A DNA stretch of 64,000 nt from Ideonella sp. (GTDB taxonomy: Bacteria > Pseudomonadota > Gammaproteobacteria > Burkholderiales > Burkholderiaceae_C): the NCBI GenBank assembly GCA_016721465.1, contig JADKIA010000028.1:1-64000 (forward strand), in the 5' to 3' direction. The position numbers and the translations under genes were made by a program. Below, piece after piece: positions 34,394-42,605 of the stretch. Numbering within the stretch: the first letter of the stretch is position 1; each line of letters opens with the position of its first letter. The notes beneath the pieces are model-generated. The model was not told the DNA's origin. It saw nothing but the letters and a program-made list of their open reading frames with translations, and did no database searches.

Positions 34394-35728
34394 TCAGGCC
34401 GCGAGCTTCTCCACCTTGGCGTCCAGCACGATTTCGGGCTCTTCCGCTTCGAGCAGGGTCTCCCCCGCCAGATGGGCCTGCATGCGCGGCATGTCCAGCT
34501 CGTTGCACCACTTGGCCACCACCAGCGTGGCCACACCGTTGCCGACCAGGTTGGTCAGCGCGCGGGCCTCGCTCATGAAACGGTCGATGCCCAGGATCAG
34601 TGCCAGGCCGGCCACGGGCACATTGCCCACAGCCGACAGCGTGGCCGCCAGCACGATGAAGCCCGAGCCGGTGACGCCGGCTGCGCCCTTGCTGGTGAGC
34701 AGCAGCACGGCCAGCAGCGTGAGCTGCTGCGTCAGGCTCATCGGCGTGTCCGTGGCCTGGGCGATGAACACCGCGGCCATGGTCAGGTAGATCGACGTGC
34801 CGTCGAGGTTGAACGAGTAGCCCGTCGGAATCACCAGGCCGACCACCGACTTCTTCGCGCCCAGGTTCTCCAGCTTGGCCATCATGCGCGGCAGCACCGA
34901 TTCGCTGGACGAGGTGCCCAGCACGATCAGCAGTTCTTCCTTGATGTACTTGATGAAGCGCCAGATCGAGAAACCGTGCAGCTTCGCGATGAGGCCCAGC
35001 ACGCCGAAGACGAACACCAGGCAGGTGGCGTAGAAGGTGGCCATCAACTGGCCCAGCGACAGCAGCGAGCCCACGCCGTACTTGCCGATGGTGAAGGCCA
35101 TCGCGCCAAACGCGCCGATGGGCGCCACCTTCATGATGAAGCCGACGATCGTGAAGAGCACGTGCGAGGTCTTCTCGATCATGTCGAACACCAGCGTGCC
35201 GCGGCCTCCGAACTTGTGCAGCGCGAAGCCGAACATCACCGAGAACAGCAGCACCTGCAGGATGTCGCCCTTGGCGAAGGCATCGATCACGCTGCTGGGG
35301 ATGACGTTGAGCAGGAAGTCCACGGTGCCCACCATCTTGCCCGGGCCGGTGTAGGCGGCGATGGCCTTGGTATCGAGCGCCTTGGCGTCGATGTGCATGC
35401 CGGTGCCCGGTTGCGCCAGGTTCACGATCAGCAGGCCGATCAGCAGCGCCACCGAGCTCACGACCTCGAAGTACAGCAGCGCCAGGCCACCGGTCTTGCC
35501 CACCTTCTTCATGTCCTCCATGCCAGCGATGCCGACCACCACCGTGCAGAAGATGATCGGGGCGATGATCATCTTGATGAGCTTGATGAAGCCATCGCCC
35601 AGCGGCTTCATGGCTTCGCCGGTGGCCGGTACGAAGTAACCCAGCAGCACGCCGATCACGATGGCCGTGATGACCTGGAAGTACAGGGACTTGTAGAGTG
35701 GCCGGTGGCCGGTGTCGGATGCATGCAT
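34394..35728 (-). CDS. dctA: C4-dicarboxylate:cation symporter DctA
   Basis: The 444-residue inner-membrane transporter of the DAACS family starts at MHASDTGHRPLYKSLYFQV. GYFVPATGEAMKPLGDGFIK, FCTVVVGIAGMEDMKKVGK, the serine-rich TSSSESVLPRMMAKLE and the family core IPTGYSFNLDGTSIYLTMA are visible. It imports succinate, fumarate and malate with protons or sodium. Fumarate produced by the gentisate route enters the same C4 pool, but no genetic link is visible. It lies alone downstream of the hydrolase gene, 126 bases from pyrG. Confidence 0.93.
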   Translation of the reverse strand: MHASDTGHRPLYKSLYFQVITAIVIGVLLGYFVPATGEAMKPLGDGFIKLIKMIIAPIIFCTVVVGIAGMEDMKKVGKTGGLALLYFEVVSSVALLIGLLIVNLAQPGTGMHIDAKALDTKAIAAYTGPGKMVGTVDFLLNVIPSSVIDAFAKGDILQVLLFSVMFGFALHKFGGRGTLVFDMIEKTSHVLFTIVGFIMKVAPIGAFGAMAFTIGKYGVGSLLSLGQLMATFYATCLVFVFGVLGLIAKLHGFSIWRFIKYIKEELLIVLGTSSSESVLPRMMAKLENLGAKKSVVGLVIPTGYSFNLDGTSIYLTMAAVFIAQATDTPMSLTQQLTLLAVLLLTSKGAAGVTGSGFIVLAATLSAVGNVPVAGLALILGIDRFMSEARALTNLVGNGVATLVVAKWCNELDMPRMQAHLAGETLLEAEEPEIVLDAKVEKLAA

Positions 35729-35796
35729 GTCGGGCTCCTCGGTGCGAGGTCGCCATGGTGCAGCCAAACGACGCTGTTCAGCCTACGTGGTATTGG

Positions 35797-36615
35797 CTAC
35801 GTGACTTCCACATTGGCAAGGTCCAGCTGTCGCAGTAAGGCCACCACCAGGGCGGCTGTTTCGGCGGGCTTTTCCATCGGGTACAGGTGGGTGCCGTCGA
35901 TCCAGTGCAGGTGTTGGCCGACCAGGGCGCGGGTGATGGCCATGCCCGCGGTTCTGACCTCGGGTGAGCGCCTGCCGGCAATGAACGCCGCCGGGCAGCG
36001 CAGCGGGTGGCGGCGCAGCACCTGCCCCAGGTGGTGCGGCAAGGTGTCGTAGATGTGCGCTTCGATGTCGCGGTCGAAGGCCAGCACGGTCCGGCCATCG
36101 CGGCGTTCCGTGCCGGTGGCGATGTAGTCGGCCAGCACCTGCGGGTCCCAGCGGGCAAACAGGGCCTTGGCGCCGTAGTGTTCGGCCACGGCGCGCCGCG
36201 ATGGCCACTCGTGCCGACGCGCCTGGGCCACCTTGGCGGGGCTGAATCGGTGCATCAGGCCGCTGGCCTTGAGCATGCGCACGCTGTGCGCGCGCCACCC
36301 GGTGAACACCGGTGAATCCAGCATCACCAATGCCCTGGCCAGGTCGGGGCGTTTGGCTGCCGCCATCAGGCTGAGCAAGCCGCCCAGCGAATGGCCGACG
36401 AGATAGACCGGCCCGCCAACCTCGGCGTCGATGAAATCGATCAACTGATCGCGCAGCCGCGGCCAATTGCTCGTGACCGGGTAGTGCGGATCGTGCCCGA
36501 AGCGCTCGATCGCCTTGACGCGATAGCCGGCTTTTCGCCAGGCCTTGAACAGTTGCTGGTAGGTGCCCGCCGGAAAGCCGTTGGCGTGCGAGAAGACGAG
36601 GGTCGGGGCCGGCAT
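35797..36615 (-). CDS. Alpha/beta hydrolase
   Basis: This is an alpha/beta-hydrolase-fold enzyme of 272 residues when started at MPAPTLVFSHANGFPAG (36615). An ATG at 36657 is an alternative, and no clear ribosome site decides. The oxyanion segment HANGFPAGTYQ, the nucleophile elbow VGHSLGGLLSLM with its Ser, and the late HWIDGTHLYPMEKP with the catalytic His are present. The substrate is unknown. It resembles esterases and lipases of the HNGFP group found next to primary-metabolism genes. The region upstream carries a short tandem repeat. Confidence 0.8.
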   Translation of the reverse strand: MPAPTLVFSHANGFPAGTYQQLFKAWRKAGYRVKAIERFGHDPHYPVTSNWPRLRDQLIDFIDAEVGGPVYLVGHSLGGLLSLMAAAKRPDLARALVMLDSPVFTGWRAHSVRMLKASGLMHRFSPAKVAQARRHEWPSRRAVAEHYGAKALFARWDPQVLADYIATGTERRDGRTVLAFDRDIEAHIYDTLPHHLGQVLRRHPLRCPAAFIAGRRSPEVRTAGMAITRALVGQHLHWIDGTHLYPMEKPAETAALVVALLRQLDLANVEVT

Positions 36616-36680
36616 GCAAGGCGGGGTTGAGGTGCTGGACCCACAGTGTGCCTGCATGCTGGGGCAAGCAGGGTGCGGAC

Positions 36681-36730
36681 GACCGGCGCACAAGAGCGCA
36701 CACCGGCGCACACCGGCGCACAACGGCGCT
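36681..36730. repeat. 10-bp tandem repeat, five copies
   Basis: A 10-base unit with consensus CACCGGCGCA is repeated five times in a row. The central copies are identical and the outer copies are diverged (CAAGAGCGCA, CAACGGCGCT). It lies between the divergent hydrolase and MORN-protein genes. Copy-number variation could change the spacing of their promoters or the hydrolase leader. Confidence 0.7.
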
Positions 36731-36856
36731 TCGGCGCGCCAAGGCCTTCGCGAGACCCTCGGGGGAATGAGGATGTCCGGCGTGGGTGGCACCACTTAAA
36801 CTCTGCGCAGTGAAGGCTCGGCAACGAATGCAAGAAAAACGACGTTGGAAGCAGGG

Positions 36857-38653
36857 ATGAATGCAGCGCTGATGCGGGTGCTGGTGTGGGCGGCCGCCGG
36901 CGTGTGCCTGGGTGGGCCCGCCAGGGCACAGACCGATGCGCCTGTCCCGGCGCGCCAGGCGGGCGGACTGACCGGATCCGTGCCGATGGCGGGTGAGGTC
37001 GTGGTCACGCCGCCGGTGGATCGGACGCCCGCCCCGACGTGCGAATCGCTCACCGATCGCGCCATGTCGGTCGATCTGGCCGCGGCCAATGCCCAGGCCC
37101 AGCGCACCGCAGCGAGCGAGCAAGCGCGCTTGCTGGACCAATCGACCAGCCTGTGGCGGCAGGCGGAGGCCATCTGCACCGGCCGCGCCCGTGAGCGGGC
37201 CCAGCGCAACCTGGCCGACAGCGAGAAGGCGCGTGCCGCCGTGTCCACCAGCTCGGCCGAGGGTTGCCAGGCCAGCCAGAAGGACGCCGCCACATTGGAA
37301 GAACTGGCGCGCCTGGTGTTGGGCGAACGCCGCTTCGCCGAGGCGGCGGGCCTGTTCCGGCGGGCCGAATCGCAATGGGACCTGGCCGCCGAACGTTGCG
37401 CCGGGCCACTGCAGCAGCAGGCCGTGCAGCGGCGTGAGTCGGCGCAGGCCGACGCGTACAACGCCGAGCATTGCTCGCCCCGGCTGCAGGTGGCGATGGA
37501 GCAGACTCAACGGCTGCGCGCCGCGGCCAGCGGCCTGTCGGCGCCGGAACGGCAGTCCGAGTCGATGGTGGCCGAAACCCTGTGGCGCGATGCCATGGCC
37601 CAGTGCAAGGGCGCGCCGCTCGACCTGGCGCGCAACCAGGCCCAGGCACAGGCCCAGGAGCGCGGCACGCCTTGGGTGCCCACGCGCCCGGCAGCGCCTG
37701 CGCAAGGCCGACCGGTGCCACCCGCCGGCGCGCCAGCCGCGGCGCTGCCCGCTGCCGCGCTGCCCGCTTCGAGCCCCAACCTCAGCGCCAACCCGGTCGC
37801 CGCCCCTGCAACGCCGATGCCCACCGCACCCATTCCGGACAACGTGCCCAAGTCGCGCGCCGAGGCTGGCGCCTTGCGGCCCAGAGTGGTGCAGGATCCG
37901 TCCGTGCCCAGGCAGATCGATCTGGTGGTGGGCGGTGGCGTGCGCCTGGTGGGCGTCTTCGCGGCGGACGCCGGCAGCGGCGCCACGACCTACACCGGGC
38001 AGGGCAAGATCATCTTCCCCAATGGCGAGGTCTACGAAGGTGCCGTGGTGCGAGGCACACGACATGGCGTGGGCGAGTTCAACTGGCTCAACGGCCAGCG
38101 TTACCGTGGGGATTGGGTCAACGACCGCCCCGTGGGCCAGGGTCACCTGCGCTTCGCCAACGGCAACATCTTCGAGGGCGCGGTGCTCGACGGCCAGCCC
38201 GAGGGCCAGGGCCGCATGATCTACGCCTCGGGCGATGTCTACAAAGGCGACATGCACAACGGCGAGCCCAATGGCCGAGGCGAATACATCTGGATCAACG
38301 GCCAGCGCTACGACGGGCCTTGGGTGCAGGGCAAGGCCAGCGGCAAGGGCGCGGTCACGTTCGCCAACGGCAACCATTTCGAAGGCGACCTGGTCGAAAG
38401 CGTGCCGCATGGCAGCGGCCGCATGCGCTACGCCAGCGGTGAAGTGTTCGAGGGCGGCTTTGCCAATGGCCTGCCCGACGGCGATGGCAGCTACCAGTGG
38501 AAGAACGGCGACCGCTACGTCGGCCAGTGGAAGGCGGGCACCAAGGACGGCCGCGGCACGCTGTACTGGGCCAACGGCGACAAGTGGGAGGGCGTGTTCC
38601 GCGCCGATGCGCCCACCGAGCAGGGCACGCTCACCCGGGCCAAGAAGCCCTGA
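36857..38653 (+). CDS. Exported MORN-repeat protein
   Basis: The 598-residue protein starts at MNAALMRVLVW after AGCAGGG and has a signal peptide ending ARAQ near residue 25. Residues of about 60-260 form an Ala/Arg/Glu-rich helical region with six cysteines spaced in pairs of repeats. A Pro/Ala linker follows at about 270-330. From about residue 378 to the end come nine MORN repeats of the form G-x-Y/F-x-G-x-W/F (GEVYEGAVVRG, GQRYRGDWVND, GDVYKGDMHNG and so on). MORN repeats bind membranes or act as rulers. A periplasmic or envelope role is inferred, and the function is not known. Confidence 0.8.
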   Translation: MNAALMRVLVWAAAGVCLGGPARAQTDAPVPARQAGGLTGSVPMAGEVVVTPPVDRTPAPTCESLTDRAMSVDLAAANAQAQRTAASEQARLLDQSTSLWRQAEAICTGRARERAQRNLADSEKARAAVSTSSAEGCQASQKDAATLEELARLVLGERRFAEAAGLFRRAESQWDLAAERCAGPLQQQAVQRRESAQADAYNAEHCSPRLQVAMEQTQRLRAAASGLSAPERQSESMVAETLWRDAMAQCKGAPLDLARNQAQAQAQERGTPWVPTRPAAPAQGRPVPPAGAPAAALPAAALPASSPNLSANPVAAPATPMPTAPIPDNVPKSRAEAGALRPRVVQDPSVPRQIDLVVGGGVRLVGVFAADAGSGATTYTGQGKIIFPNGEVYEGAVVRGTRHGVGEFNWLNGQRYRGDWVNDRPVGQGHLRFANGNIFEGAVLDGQPEGQGRMIYASGDVYKGDMHNGEPNGRGEYIWINGQRYDGPWVQGKASGKGAVTFANGNHFEGDLVESVPHGSGRMRYASGEVFEGGFANGLPDGDGSYQWKNGDRYVGQWKAGTKDGRGTLYWANGDKWEGVFRADAPTEQGTLTRAKKP

Positions 38654-38663
38654 CCGCCGGGCC

Positions 38664-39491
38664 TCAAACGATGCGCTCGGATGGGTGCGTGATCTTGCGC
38701 ATGGGCTCGTAGCGCGGGCTGTTGGTCAGCAGGGCATGCTCGGTGTCGCCGCCATCCCAGCGCGGGTCCTCGATGCCTTCGAACACCTCGCGCAGGCGCT
38801 GGCCCCAGGTGCTGTGGATCATCTTGAAATAGGGGTTGGTGTCGTCGATGCACACGCTCTCGTCGCATTGGAAGCTGCCCTGGCGGTAGACCAGCAGATC
38901 CAGTGGCAGGCCCACGCTGAGGTTGGACTTCAAGGTGGAATCCATCGACACCAGGGCGCATTTGGCGGCCTCGTCCAGCGGCGTGGTGGGTGTGAGCACA
39001 CGATCGAGGATGGGCTTGCCGTACTTGCTCTCGCCCACCTGGAAGAAGCAGGTCTCGCGCGTGGCCTCGATGAAGTTGCCGGCCGAGTAGACCAGGAACA
39101 TGCGCATGGCCTCGCCCTTGATCTGCCCGCCCAGGATGAAGGAGGCATTGAAGTCGATGCCGGCGGCCTTGAGCGAAGGGCCGTCCTGCTGGTAGACGCG
39201 GCGCACCGCCGCTCCGAGCACGCGCACCACGTCGAACATGCTTTCGGCGTTCCAGATCGTCAGCGGGGGCACCTCGGTGCCGCGGTCGAGCTTTTCGAGC
39301 TGCAGGATCTCGCGCACCGACTGGCTGATGGACAGGTTGCCCGCAGACAACAGGCACATGAAGCGATCGCCCGTCTTCTCGTAGACCATCATCTTGCGGA
39401 AGGTGCTGATCTGGTCGATGCCGGCGTTGGTGCGCGAATCGGACAGGAACACCATGCCGGCGTTCAGTCGGATGCCAATGCAATAGGTCAT
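38664..39491 (-). CDS. Proteasome-type peptidase (Anbu/HslV-like)
   Basis: The 275-residue protein begins MTYCIGIRLNAGMVFLSDSR, in the 20S-proteasome beta-subunit fold. Thr2, exposed by removal of the initiator Met, would be the nucleophile. SRTNAGIDQISTFRKMMVYE is diagnostic of the Anbu (ancestral beta subunit) group, with FILGGQIKGEAMRMFLVYSAGNF and KCALVSMDSTLKSNLSVG further on. No ATPase partner is encoded here. The usual Anbu companions (transglutaminase, alpha-E, ATP-grasp) are also absent. It overlaps mutS by four bases and so is cotranslated with it. The substrate is unknown. Confidence 0.85.
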   Translation of the reverse strand: MTYCIGIRLNAGMVFLSDSRTNAGIDQISTFRKMMVYEKTGDRFMCLLSAGNLSISQSVREILQLEKLDRGTEVPPLTIWNAESMFDVVRVLGAAVRRVYQQDGPSLKAAGIDFNASFILGGQIKGEAMRMFLVYSAGNFIEATRETCFFQVGESKYGKPILDRVLTPTTPLDEAAKCALVSMDSTLKSNLSVGLPLDLLVYRQGSFQCDESVCIDDTNPYFKMIHSTWGQRLREVFEGIEDPRWDGGDTEHALLTNSPRYEPMRKITHPSERIV

Positions 39492-42115
39492 GATTTGTGT
39501 GTGTTGTGGAGGGTCTTCAGACGGTACAGCGCATCGAGCGCTTCGCGCGGGGTGAGAGCGTCGGGATCGATGCGGGCCAGTTCGGCCTCCACCGCGGAGG
39601 GCTCGGGCGTCGTGCTCTCGGGCGGTGCGGCGAACAGGTCCACCTGCGCATGGCCGGCCTGCTGCTGGGCTTCCAGGGCCTCGAGCGCTGCACGGGCCTG
39701 GCGCACCAGCCCGGTCGGCATGCCGGCCAGGCGCGCCACCTGCACGCCGTAGCTGCGGCTGGCGGGGCCGGGCTCGATGGCGTGCAGGAACACGATGTCG
39801 TGCCCGCTTTCCACGGCCGACACATGCACGTTGTTGGCGCGCTCGTGCCGGGTCGGGAACTCGGTCAGCTCGAAGTAGTGCGTGGCGAACAGCGTGAAGG
39901 CCTTGTTGCGGTCGTGCAGTTGGGATGCTATTGCGCCGGCCAGGGCCAGGCCGTCGAAGGTGCTGGTGCCGCGGCCGATCTCGTCCATCAGCACCAGGCT
40001 GTGCTCGGTGGCTGCGTGCACGATGGCGGCGGCCTCGGTCATCTCCAGCATGAAGGTGGATTGCGCGTTGGCCAGGTCGTCGGCCGCGCCAATGCGGGTG
40101 TGGATGGCGTCGATGGGCCCCAGCCGGCAGCTTTGTGCCGGCACGAAAGAGCCCATGGAGGCCAGCAGCACGATCAGCGCCACCTGGCGCATGTAGGTGC
40201 TCTTGCCGCCCATGTTGGGGCCGGTGATCACCAGCATGCGGGTGCGGGCATCGAGCCGGCAATCGTTGGCGATGAAATCGGCCCCACCGGTTTCGGCCAA
40301 GCGCGCCTGCACCACGGGATGGCGTCCCTGCTCGATGTCGATCGCCGGGTGCGGCATGAATTGCGGGCGGCACCAGCCCAGCGTGCTGGCGCGCTCGGCC
40401 AGCGCGGCCAGGGCGTCGAGCGAGGCCAACGCGCGCGCCAGTGCGCCCAGTGCGGGCAGGTGCTGCTGCAATTGATCGATCACCTGCTCGTACAGCCACT
40501 TCTCGCGAGCCAGCGAGCGCTCCTGCGCCGAGAGCGCCTTGTCCTCGAAGGCCTTCAGCTCGGGCGTGATGAAGCGCTCGGCGTTCTTCAGCGTTTGCCG
40601 ACGCTGATAGTCCTGCGGCACCTTGTCCAGTTGGCCGGCGGTCACCTCGATGTAGAAGCCGTGCACGCGGTTGTATTGCACGCGCAGGTTGGCGATGCCG
40701 GTGCGTGCGCGTTCGCGCGCCTCAAGGTCGATCAGGAAGGCATCGCAGTTCTGGGCGATGCCGCGCAGCTCGTCGAGGTCGGCATCGAAGCCCGGGGCGA
40801 TCACGCCGCCGTCGCGCAGCAACACGGCGGGTTCTTCGGCGATGCTGGCAGCCAGCAGTTGGGCCAGCTCGGGCGCGGGATGCAGGGCGGCGTGCAAACG
40901 ATCGAGCAGATCGGTGCCCGCGGGCGCGGCGGCGATGAGCGTCGGCAAGGCCACCAGGGTGCTGCGCAGGCCCGACAACTCGCGTGGCCGCACCTGGCGC
41001 AAGGCCAGGCGGGCGGTGATGCGCTCCACGTCGCTGGTGTGCCGCAAGGTGTCGCGCAGAGCCGCGTAACCGGCGGCGACCAACTGGACGATGGCATCGT
41101 GCCGCGCGATGGCCGCATGGCGTTGCCGCAGCGGGTGGGTGAGCCAATGGCGCAAGGCGCGGCTGCCCATGCCGGTGCGGCAGGTGTCCAGCAGCGACAG
41201 CAGCGTGGGTGACGGCTCGCCGCGCAGCGTCTGGGTGAGCTCCAGATTGCGGTGCGTGGCGGGTGGCAGATCGATCAGCTCGTTGGCGCGTGCCACCTCC
41301 AGCGTGGCCACATGGGCCAGAGCCTGGCCTTGGGTGTGCTCGGCAAAGCTCAGCAAGGCACCCGCGGCGGCCTGGGCCACGGGCAAATCCTGGGCGTTGA
41401 AGCCATGCAGCGAGGCCACCTTCAGCAGGGCGCACAGTTTGCGCACGCCGAGCGGCGTGTCGAACTGCCATTGCGGCCGTGCGGTGCGCGCGGCGCGGTG
41501 CTGCTGCACGGCGTCCGGCAGCTCGCGCGCATGGTCCATCAACTGGCGTTCGGGCAGCAGCAGCTCGGCCGGGTCCAGCCGCGCCAGCCAGCCGGCAAGC
41601 TCCTTGTCACCGCATTCGGTCACGCCCAGTTGCCCGCTGGACAAGCCCAGCCACGCCAGGCCCCAGGTGGCGCGCTGCTTGGTCAGGGCCATCAGCAGCG
41701 TGTCCACACGCTCGTCGAGCAACTCGGTGTCGGTGACGGTGCCGGGTGTCACCACGCGCACCACCTTGCGCTCCACCGGCCCCTTGGCCGTCGCCACGTC
41801 CCCCACCTGCTCGGCGATGGCCACCGCCTGGCCCAGCCGGATCAGGCGCGCCAGGTAGCCCTCCACCGAATGCACCGGTACGCCGGCCATCACCACCGGC
41901 TCGCCCGCGCTCTGGCCGCGCGTGGTGAGCGTGATGTCCAGCAGGCGGTTGGCCTGGCGCGCGTCGTCGAAGAACAGCTCGTAGAAATCGCCCATGCGAT
42001 AGAACACGAGCGTGTCTGGAAACTCGGCCTTGATGCGCAAGTATTGCTGCATCATGGGCGTGTGGGCCGACAGGTCGGGCAGGGCAGGCCCTGCGGCGGG
42101 CGATGCGGCGCTCAC
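39488..42115 (-). CDS. mutS: DNA mismatch repair protein MutS
   Basis: This is an 875-residue, full-length MutS. The mismatch-recognition motif Phe44-Tyr45-Glu46 occurs in RMGDFYELFFDDA. The ATPase has Walker A ITGPNMGGKSTYMRQ, LVLMDEIGRGTSTFDGLALA for Walker B/D-loop and LFATHYFELTEF. The C-terminal helix-turn-helix and dimerisation tail are present. It binds mispairs and recruits MutL. The stop overlaps the proteasome-type peptidase start. Confidence 0.97.
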   Translation of the reverse strand: MSAASPAAGPALPDLSAHTPMMQQYLRIKAEFPDTLVFYRMGDFYELFFDDARQANRLLDITLTTRGQSAGEPVVMAGVPVHSVEGYLARLIRLGQAVAIAEQVGDVATAKGPVERKVVRVVTPGTVTDTELLDERVDTLLMALTKQRATWGLAWLGLSSGQLGVTECGDKELAGWLARLDPAELLLPERQLMDHARELPDAVQQHRAARTARPQWQFDTPLGVRKLCALLKVASLHGFNAQDLPVAQAAAGALLSFAEHTQGQALAHVATLEVARANELIDLPPATHRNLELTQTLRGEPSPTLLSLLDTCRTGMGSRALRHWLTHPLRQRHAAIARHDAIVQLVAAGYAALRDTLRHTSDVERITARLALRQVRPRELSGLRSTLVALPTLIAAAPAGTDLLDRLHAALHPAPELAQLLAASIAEEPAVLLRDGGVIAPGFDADLDELRGIAQNCDAFLIDLEARERARTGIANLRVQYNRVHGFYIEVTAGQLDKVPQDYQRRQTLKNAERFITPELKAFEDKALSAQERSLAREKWLYEQVIDQLQQHLPALGALARALASLDALAALAERASTLGWCRPQFMPHPAIDIEQGRHPVVQARLAETGGADFIANDCRLDARTRMLVITGPNMGGKSTYMRQVALIVLLASMGSFVPAQSCRLGPIDAIHTRIGAADDLANAQSTFMLEMTEAAAIVHAATEHSLVLMDEIGRGTSTFDGLALAGAIASQLHDRNKAFTLFATHYFELTEFPTRHERANNVHVSAVESGHDIVFLHAIEPGPASRSYGVQVARLAGMPTGLVRQARAALEALEAQQQAGHAQVDLFAAPPESTTPEPSAVEAELARIDPDALTPREALDALYRLKTLHNTHKS

Positions 42116-42119
42116 AGGC

Positions 42120-42593
42120 TCAGCGCAGGGGAATGGGGGCGCCGAGGTCCACCGCGACGGCCGTGACGCTGTTCTTCGGGGAGCCTTCGATCAACCGATC
42201 CGAATAGGTCAGGTAGACCAGCGTGTTGCGCTTGGCGTCCACCATGCGCACGATGCGCAGCTTCTTGAACACCAATGAGGTGCTCACGCTGAACACCTCT
42301 TCCTGTCGGGGCAGCGGCTTGGTGAACGAGATCGGGCCCACCTGGCGGCAGGCGATGGAGGCGTCGGCCTTGTCTTCGGCCAGACCCACCGCACCCTTGA
42401 TGCCGCCGGTCTTGGCGCGTGAGACATAGCAGGTGACGCCGTTGACCTTGGGGTCGTCGTGCGCGTCGACCACGATCTTGTGATCGGGCCCGATGAGCTT
42501 GAACACGGTGTCGACCTCACCGACGGGCTCGGCCCAGGCCACGCCCGCGCAAAGCAGCAGCGATGTGGCCAGGACCAGCCGGATCCTTGTCAT
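42120..42593 (-). CDS. creA: CreA family protein
   Basis: The 157-residue protein has a signal peptide ending AWAEP near residue 22. It matches the CreA family in VGEVDTVFKLIGPDHKIVVD, VTCYVSRAKTGG, DASIACRQVGPISF, KKLRIVRMVDAKRNTLVYLT and LIEGSPKNSVTAVAV. Two conserved cysteines may form a disulfide in the periplasm. The biochemical role is unknown. It lies between mutS and suhB, with only four bases to mutS. Confidence 0.9.
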   Translation of the reverse strand: MTRIRLVLATSLLLCAGVAWAEPVGEVDTVFKLIGPDHKIVVDAHDDPKVNGVTCYVSRAKTGGIKGAVGLAEDKADASIACRQVGPISFTKPLPRQEEVFSVSTSLVFKKLRIVRMVDAKRNTLVYLTYSDRLIEGSPKNSVTAVAVDLGAPIPLR

Positions 42594-42605
42594 GTCGAGC
42601 GCCCC

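Noticed and set aside
36616..36795. N-terminal extension of the alpha/beta hydrolase
   Set aside because: The extra residues are Cys/Arg/Pro-rich, are partly encoded by the tandem repeat and do not resemble a signal peptide.
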